From positions 8,432,001 to 8,496,000 of the forward strand of contig JAYKYS010000011.1 of the NCBI GenBank assembly GCA_036924285.1: a DNA stretch of 64,000 bases. The letters are read 5' to 3'. Each line of letters begins with the position of its first letter. Positions within the stretch are counted from its first letter, which is position 1. The notes under the pieces were generated by a model that searched no databases, had not been told where the DNA came from, and saw only the letters and a program-made list of their open reading frames with translations. Source of the DNA: Asterella californica. Its lineage: Eukaryota > Streptophyta > Marchantiopsida > Marchantiales > Aytoniaceae. A program made the translations under genes and the position numbers. This document shows, piece after piece, positions 56,641-64,000 of this stretch.

Positions 56641-57988
56641 TAGGGGATTTCTACCTACAGAGCTGACTTTTAATTTATCCATCAATCGAAAAATATCAGA
56701 CGAGAAGAAAGCTAAGAGACTTAAATAAGTATGTTCAACCACCTTTGGGGAACTTTTGTTTTGTTCTTGTTATCAAAAAAGATAGAAATTTTAGTAAAAA
56801 TTCAAATCAATCCTAATTAGTATTATTTAATGATAATAATACCAATAATTAGAAAAACGTCCAGACGGAACCCATAACTGAATCATAAACCAACTTGCCT
56901 CCATGACTAAAAGAATTAATAATATAGAAGGAGAAATCGTGACCCACACGATTGCAGAGGACCTGAAGAATTTGACGAGAAAAAGATGTTCACATCGAGT
57001 GAACATGTGTGTGCAAAGAAGCCTGCAAAAGAACATATCTATCTATGGAGATGGGAAGAACTGAACACACAGAAACAAATGCATGCAAAGAAAAGACTAG
57101 TGCGGCCAAACAGTTGATACAGAGTTCCATTAAAAGTGACATAGTGGATCAGATATCACCTTCTAGTATAGAGGAAAGTAGTGAGAGTTCCACTGAAAAG
57201 CTTTGTGCCCACCATCCCATCGCCTTGACAAGCACTTGTTTAGTTCGTTATCGTTATGATCTGGGCTTGAGATCCGCACTTTGATGAGGAGGACGTTGTA
57301 TAAGATGTAACACTCGTGAGCATTACAACGCAAGAATCATGTTCGGACTAATCTTACCTTTCCTCAAGACTTTTACTGTTTTACTCTCATCTTTTTGCAA
57401 CCACTTTTGTGGAGTACAAGCATAGATGACATTTGGTGTCAAAACTACGCCAAGTATATGATTTTTAGGTATGGAGATCATCTTGAATGAAATTCTAATC
57501 TTATCACTGGACTCCTCCATCGTCTTGTTTTCTTGCCGAATTAATCTATAAATTAGGAGGAATTAGGAGGTTTTATTGTCAAGGCTGGAGTCTGGAGATG
57601 CACAAAAAACTTCAGCACAACATTTATTGAACCTCCTAATTTGAGTAATATGTATTTGGGGTTCAAAAACGGATTTTCTTATAAACACGTGGAAGTGGAA
57701 ATAGATATTTTTATTTTAGTATAAATTTAAATTAACAACGAAACTAAAATACATTATTTTTAATTATTAATAGAATTTGAAATACTATTTTAAATATAAA
57801 AATTAGTTATTTTTAATTGAAAATTAAAAATAAACGTACTAAATTATCTCTTTACTAACACTTGTTCTCAGCAAAATACCCTCCTTGAGAGTATGTATTG
57901 AGAGGTGGAAAACTTCATCTCCCTGAGAATATAATAATGAGAGGTGGAGAAGTTAGGGATAACTAAACCCTAAAGGATAAGGATAACT

Positions 57989-58004
57989 AAACCCTAAACC
58001 CTAA
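57989..58004 (+). repeat. Telobox, AAACCCTAAACCCTAA
   Basis: Two plant-type telomere units in a row, with a third partial unit at 57,964. Such teloboxes occur in plant promoters and as interstitial remnants; here no gene start is seen nearby. Confidence 0.7.
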
Positions 58005-59134
58005 TTCTGTTCTCATTCGAGTTTTTGCACTCTTGTTTAATCTTCTCACCATCATATCTCTATATCATATGTACACCAACAGTAATTATAGCTATAATTA
58101 TAATCATCATACAGTGATCATTACTCATAATTACCATGGCATGCCCTAAATATCAAATACTATAATCTGTTATAAAGAAATTGAGATACCAATACCAGTA
58201 CCCTTAAACCATACCGACCGCTTTAGGTCATATCCCTCGGACCTAAGATATAACCCTACCTAAAAGAATGATGCAACCCTTCCTAAAGTGTGACAGTGTA
58301 AGAATCAAATCTAGATATCCATGATCTAAAGGTTACATGACAAAGAGATATGATATCTTGTCCATTTTCTGTAAGTAGATATCTACCTCAAATATGTTAG
58401 AGAGATTCTTTGTAGTGCTTGGGCCATAAAAGAGCTCTGGTTAGCTCATGGTTTGGTTCTCAACCATTATATATGAAAGTAAAACAAAAACAAAAACATC
58501 TAGAATCGAATTAGTCTTTACAAAATTTGATTAAGAACTGCACCATGTAAAACCAAACCAATTAGAAATAAATCTATTTAAGAAACATGAAACCAGATGA
58601 CTCATAAGTTCAACAGAACCAAAACAATTTGCAGCCTGGAGAGACATTTCCTGTAGTTCTCAACTCAGTTCAGTTCTTACTACACGATCTAAGATAGAAC
58701 CATAGTCAAATATAATTGAAAACTAATACGTTAAAACCAAAAGTATTTGATAATTGAATAGTTACAATTTAACGATTAGAAAAGAACTGGTTTCTTAAAC
58801 CTAAATTGATCTGAATATCTTAACTGAATCGAATTTTAAAGCATCATTTTGTTCTAATCGGTTTGGAACAGCTTGGAGCTTGAGGGCAACCCTTTGTCCA
58901 ATCAAATGAGCTGCTCGTTACCAAGATCTCTTCATTTTAATCACTGAATCAGATAGTTTAGCTAACAATGGTGCTTGAAACTTAAAACAAGCATGCAAAG
59001 AACTTTGCTTTTAGAAACCTTTGCATATTTTCTTTGCATAAAAGCATGCATAATCACCTCTCCACGTTCACTTATAGGTATACTTATTAATTTATTACCT
59101 TACCATTCCAAGATGGAGGAGGTATAGATAGAGG

Positions 59135-59234
59135 AGGGCTAGGTATTTATTACCTAGCCCTTCCAAGAGGAAGGGTTACCGCATATATCAATATCGATTA
59201 AAGTTAAAGGTCGACCAAAGCGACCTTTAACTTT
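59135..59234. repeat. Two adjacent perfect hairpins
   Basis: Arms AGGGCTAGGTA/TACCTAGCCCT (59,135-59,145 and 59,151-59,161, 5-base loop), and AAAGTTAAAGGTCG/CGACCTTTAACTTT (59,200-59,213 and 59,221-59,234, 7-base loop). They lie in AT-rich DNA without ORFs. Confidence 0.8.
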
Positions 59235-60969
59235 TACTCCTTTATGTTAGGTAAACGGTTTGCATTTTAGCTCATTACATTTACAGGCTTCTTTTCACGG
59301 AGCCCATGTGTAACTGTCACATTAGAACTAATTAATATAAACTTTTAAATCTAGTATTTTAATTTAATAATTTTAATTCAGACAAGTAATTTGTCTGGTG
59401 AACTCTGCTTGATGCGTAATAATAGATACAATTTGATGAATGTTATGCATGTTTTGTTTAGTTCAGAGAAAGATTTCTATTTTCCAAATAAAGGTCTTTC
59501 ACAAAGTCATGATGTACAGCAAACCACTTCCAACAATTCTAAAACTATAAGAATTAAGGCCTTTCAAACTCACTTCGAGGATGGTAACATCCGTCCATTG
59601 ACCTGCTTACTGCTTTACGTATGGTACCAACTTTTATATATGCGGGACTTCATTCTTGCGTAGTTGTCGTCCAGATCTCTCAACAGTACACTTGTCATTG
59701 ATTCAATCACAAATGCCTGACGATATATACTCACAAAGAATTGAATGCAGTAGCCTTTGGACCCCGACCCTAGAAGCCCAATATTCCATACTAAGAATTT
59801 GCTCCAACACCTCTTCGGCAACTCACTATGAAGGATCGCATTTAGCCTGAGGGTAAAAGATATGTCACGAAGCCCGGTACTTACGAAGCTTTTACCTTCA
59901 CTTGTGTGGTATAGTCGTACAAATTTTGACATTTCCATCAGCAGGGTCTAGGGAATATCTGTAAGGAAAGGTGCGCTCCCAATAAATGTCAAAGAGCGCA
60001 GTTTCCAACAGGCAACTTAAGGTAATGTGAGAATTCCCGTTCAGAAGCTAAGGTACTCTTCGCATATGCCATACGACTAATCTGACAAATGATGCTGTTT
60101 GTTCATGACTCGAGAGATTGAGTTGCTTTGATTCATGTAAGGGCAAGGTTAAAAATTATACACTTCAGTACCTTTTGTCATGCACCTCAGAGGCTTTCAG
60201 AAAAGGCCGAGCAGACGCATAACCAGGTTCTCGCTGGTTCTCTAAATTTTCTACTGGACCCTTCTGGTACCGAAAGTATCTTCACTTCCATTTTTCACAT
60301 TTTTCCGCCTCTCTGCAATCATTTCTGTATAAGCCTGCAATTCACCCAGATTTAACGAGTCAGTGCTTATCGATCAGTCGTATGCTGGTACATGAGTATA
60401 TGAGAACGAATCAGACTACGCGCACGCACCTAAGGTAACCCCCAAATCCCAACGAGCCCAACCAAGTACGTAGTGAGTAGGAAAGGGTTGTGTGATGTGC
60501 ACTAACTGTAAACATCCACCTAGCGAATGTCTATAAACAAGGGACAGACCAACTGAAATGTATAGTACACTGCACATTTTCGGAGATGGTATTCCCTCGT
60601 ATGGAAGTGCAATATAAGTGCAATATAGAAGATACGTACAGTATGCAGTGCATACAAATCTATGCGTATTCAGTTTCTAATGCAAAAATGTTGCCGAATA
60701 AAGCAGCAGGAGCACATGCGTATAGCTGTTCGATGATGCACAATGCTATCCACCCTTAAAGAACAGGACCCAGAGGAAAGACCACCGGAACTGGTATAAC
60801 AAGGAGAAGTGCAAATCTTTTCATAAATTAACTGTTAAGAAAGGGCGCAAACAAACGAACACAGGTAAACAAACTAGGACAAAAATAACGGACAATTTTC
60901 TGCATAAGGGTCTCTTACACACCTGTAGGTAATGAGCAGGTATGCACTCCAATAACTAACTACCACAAG

Positions 60970-62596
60970 TTAGTTATATACATATATATCTTTGAGTGCG
61001 CTGGCGTCGAAGGGACGCACATCACTGAAGGTTCCGAGGCGAGAATTCAAATGCAATGAGGCTACTTCACCGCTCAGTAGGTCAGAGTACCCATAATCTC
61101 CCTACGTGCCCGTTGACATCCTTGAAAGCAGACTTTTAATCTCCCTGTATGAGGAAGAGGCCTACTGGAAACAGATCAGAAGAACTCTCCCAAGATTTTG
61201 ACTATTCACAGTGTGCAGTGAAGACTAGCTTCCAAATTCGTGCTCATGCATTACATCTATACGTAGCTATGTTTTCCAGAATGCTTTCCGCTATCCTCGT
61301 TGTGCCCACTACGGCCAGGACGTATGTATCAACGAGACACGACAGCACGGCTGAAGAAATCCTTGACCATTACTTATATCTACCTCCCTTTACTTCATGA
61401 ATCGCAATCCAAGACAAGCAGAGTAGCCGCAACATATGTCTAGAGAACTGGGAGAGTGAAAGTTACGTACCAGAGGATATGCATAGAGAAAGCTGAACCA
61501 CCAAACACCTATGACAAAACAAGCCCCTCCGGTGACAAAAATATTCTGTAAACTAAGCCAAGATCCGCCGACTACAGCCAGACCTGTGGTTACAATGGTC
61601 CATGGTTGACACCTGCATTATCAAAACCCACATTTACAACCAAAGTGAAAACCACGAAAGGGGTCAATCTCGGGTAAACCACCATAAAACGCAACAGAGA
61701 CTTGTGGTGAACATTCAAACTGCTAAGTTACGCTATTATGATTACCATTATAAGACGCAAAAGAGACAAGAAGAAAAACGAGTAGTAACACTAAAATAAA
61801 CTGCTTGAAGCCCTTGCCAACAGGGCCCTTAGATGTACTTAATGTTGAAACAAAGACTGTATGGTCAATTCGGTGGCGAGGAGGTAAGCTTGAGCGGATC
61901 TCAGCAGAAGAGACTAACTCAGAAACAGGTCACCACTTCAGATCGAAGATTGCGTACATTCTAACAACTAAAGATGAACCTCAAGAAGCTTGGAACAGCG
62001 AACAGCCTGAAGCCTACGCTACAGGCTGAATTTCCAACTTGGCAGTACTCTGGATAAGAAGAGTGTGCCGGATACACTCGTAAAAACTGAGACCTAATTC
62101 ACCATGGAAAGTACCAGGAGAACGGCAACTCTGCACTAAAACGAACGAATAGATTTTGACTGGGCAATTCAGCGGACAGATAAAGTTACGGACGTGCGTA
62201 CCAAACGGGCTTCGTGTCCCAAACACTGTCATACTCGAGAGATAAATCATCCAAGTATAGCTCCATGTCCTTGATAACTCCCTCCTCATCTCTGTTGCTG
62301 TCACGTCCTCTATCACGTCCCTCCGCACACACTAACACTCTATTCTTCTGCTCCCCCTCCTCGTTTCTCCTTCTGATCGGTGCACTTCCAGCAAATCTAA
62401 TTTCAAATCCACCTGGCCGTTTATATGTCCTCCCTACAACCTGGACCCCATCCTGCAGAGCGCATAATCTCCCTTTCGCGGCTGCTACTCTGACATTCTT
62501 AAGTGACGATGATGATAACAAGGGGGCAATAGCATAACGGGTAACAGTATCGGGAGCGAAGAAAACTGTTCGTTCGCGGATCATAGAAGCTGCCAT
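60970..62596 (-). CDS. Plastid-targeted KPVWCQPW (DUF6737-like) membrane protein, three-exon model
   Basis: Exons: 62,596-62,202; 61,612-61,471; 61,101-60,970 (222 residues). The first junction splits a Trp codon (TG|G) with GTACGC...TGCAG intron ends and joins SLEYDSVWDTKPVW to CQPWTIVTTG. The N-terminus (MAASMIRERTVFF..., Ser/Arg/Ala-rich) looks like a chloroplast transit peptide. A charged linker with DMELYLDDLSLEYDSVWD is followed by the KP-x-WCQPW motif and two membrane helices (about residues 137-153 and 160-178). From memory this matches the family annotated DUF6737 in plants and cyanobacteria, with unknown function, probably in the thylakoid or envelope membrane. Exon 3 is tentative: it fits phase and acceptor (CGTAG) and ends in TAA, but I cannot confirm it by family similarity. 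An upstream ATG (62,644) is also in frame. Confidence 0.7.
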
Positions 62597-64000
62597 TGCC
62601 CGCTGAGGAAGAAGTCGCAGTAGCAAGCAGCAGATTTCAAACAAACGTGTACATGCTGGCCAACGAATGAATGAATCTACGACAGGAATCGCGAAAGATT
62701 TCCGGGGTACTCTGCTGTTCTTCTCCTTCCTCCCTCAGCAGAAGCAAAGAACGCTATCCAGTCCACTATCGAAGCTATTTTGTTTGGGGATATACTGTAG
62801 TTTCCCGTCTACTGCGCAGTTCCGCAAGGGAACCGCGGTTCAGCCACCCCCTACTGACGTCGTACAATACCCAAAAATTTGCTTGGTTTGGCCCTTGCAC
62901 TAGAATATTATCTTTGATACTGTATTTAGTGTGTATATTTAGTTAGTGTGACTGACATTAAATTTAGTGGAGTATACAACTTTTGCAGTTAATATGATTA
63001 AAAATAATTATAAACACTTAAAATTAATTATTGAAAAACAATATTTAGCAAGACTTGTACCTACAACCCTTTCACACTCACTTAATGAACTAAACCAAAA
63101 GACTGTATGAACTTGATGATATAATCAAAAAATTTAAAAGAAAAATAAAGAGGATGGTGTAACCATTTATCTTCGCAGTTAAGAATATCCTTTCTTGATT
63201 ACGGGAACACTTCTATCTCTTATTGTTTCTCTTCTCTCTTTCTTCTGTCTTGCTCTTTTCTCTTTTTTTTCTTTTTTTTCTTCCTAGCAACTTGAATTTT
63301 GTTTCTCAGGACAAATAGAAATGAAGATGAGAAATATAACTTGAAGAAAATTGTAATACAGTTGATTAACTTGGATAATTAACATATTCATTGATCATAT
63401 ATATTCTCTAAAACTTACTTCGACACGAAAATAATTTTTGTTCACACTTTCGGATGAAAACAACATGTATTCTATTGAGATACTTCTTTATGATATTGTT
63501 GTCTCTGAAACTCACTTCTGAGATAGATACATTTGTTATTTTTCCAAATTCTTCACATAATGAGAAAAATTGAACTGATAAAAGAAGATATAATAACGAC
63601 AAAAATGAAAACTGAATTAAATCTGAGTGACTAGTTATCAGCAGCTTCTATCTTAAAAAACTATAGACCAAAAAAATTAAAGTCCTAAATCTTTTTACTC
63701 ACATTATTTTAGTATAGACGAAATTAATGTCTATCACATTACATACGCTTTAACTTTATTAGAGAAATTAATGTGTATCATACTATTAATTGTATGGACT
63801 CTTCAAAATACCCTTTCCAGGTTAGTATCACTCACACTAAATATGGAAAATAGTGTAGTTTTTACTTGATCAGGCGATGATTAAATTTCGGGCCCAAGAC
63901 AAACAACAACCCATACATCATACCCGTTATGTATACGGTAATGGATAAGGTCCTCAAGAAATCATCTCATACAAAAATCACAAATGCACGATCGAGAATA
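62597..64000. other. Upstream and AT-rich intergenic sequence
   Basis: 62,600-62,900 is the likely promoter and 5' leader of the minus-strand plastid gene; plus-strand ORFs there are shadows. From 62,900 on the DNA is AT-rich, with a pyrimidine-rich tract (T/C runs) at about 63,220-63,285. No gene or repeat boundary recognised. Confidence 0.5.

Larger units (their letters stand above)
56641..60969. other. AT-rich intergenic DNA with telobox and hairpins
   Basis: No gene supported. Very AT-rich at 57,660-57,850. Plant telomere-type repeats lie at 57,964-58,004. Two strong hairpins lie at 59,135-59,161 and 59,200-59,234. ORFs at 59,391-60,355 show no family resemblance. Confidence 0.5.

Noticed and set aside
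62667..62946. Plus-strand ORFs of 78-91 codons upstream of the plastid gene
   Set aside because: Two overlapping frames of similar length in the promoter region, neither with recognisable content.
63220..63285. Pyrimidine tract as a functional element
   Set aside because: Simple T/C-rich low-complexity sequence with no adjacent gene to regulate.

Overview
The window looks like a gene-poor, transposon-dense stretch of a land-plant nuclear genome. Three features support this: a complete gene for the plant-type ribosomal-protein-L18a-like membrane protein, two intron-containing genes for predicted organellar proteins (a mitochondrial MAM33/p32-type protein and a plastid protein with a KPVWCQPW core), and plant-type AAACCCTAAACCCTAA telobox sequence. 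I cannot name the species. A seed-free plant is a guess, based only on the unusual Ty3 lineage.

Layout. 1-1,650 is a patchwork of truncated LTRs in both orientations, followed by a fragment of a different Ty3 pol (1,639-1,854). 1,855-6,630 holds the L18a-like gene (minus), a possible terminal exon on the plus strand, and an unrecognised ORF. 6,632-17,337 is a rearranged Ty3 element ('A'): one long gag-pol copy plus an exact 2.69-kb duplication and two smaller repeats of its 5' part. 17,342-50,100 is a nest of decayed Ty3 elements of the same broad lineage. Host element C (gag 42.1-43.4 kb; pol 24.3-25.8 and 28.5-29.1 kb) was hit by Y. Y was then hit by Z. C pol was also hit by an unrelated element, E (25,835-28,491). 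The halves of Y and Z now lie about 13 kb apart in opposite orientations, so the nest was later inverted or otherwise rearranged, with loss of material. A further element, W (46.0-50.1 kb), is split by a solo LTR.

From 51 kb on, repeats thin out. The MAM33/p32 gene lies at 53.3-55.4 kb (minus, four exons in my model including a 20-nt microexon). The plastid KPVWCQPW gene lies at 61.0-62.6 kb (minus, three exons). The rest is AT-rich intergenic DNA with a few hairpins.

Main observations. (1) Three separate LTR insertions of this lineage are all flanked by the same 4-bp duplication, ACGT, next to TGTCG...(CG/CT)ACA termini, which suggests sequence-specific integration. (2) The retropepsin active site reads Asp-His-Gly (or Asp-His-Ala) instead of Asp-Ser/Thr-Gly in all three copies where it survives. 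(3) The LTRs of one family carry two adjacent ORFs of about 70 codons whose start and stop positions recur in separate copies. (4) The split and inverted nest can be rejoined base by base at the ACGT duplication. (5) Several elements carry short perfect foldback insertions inside coding sequence. All Ty3 copies seen here are broken by stops, frameshifts or deletions.
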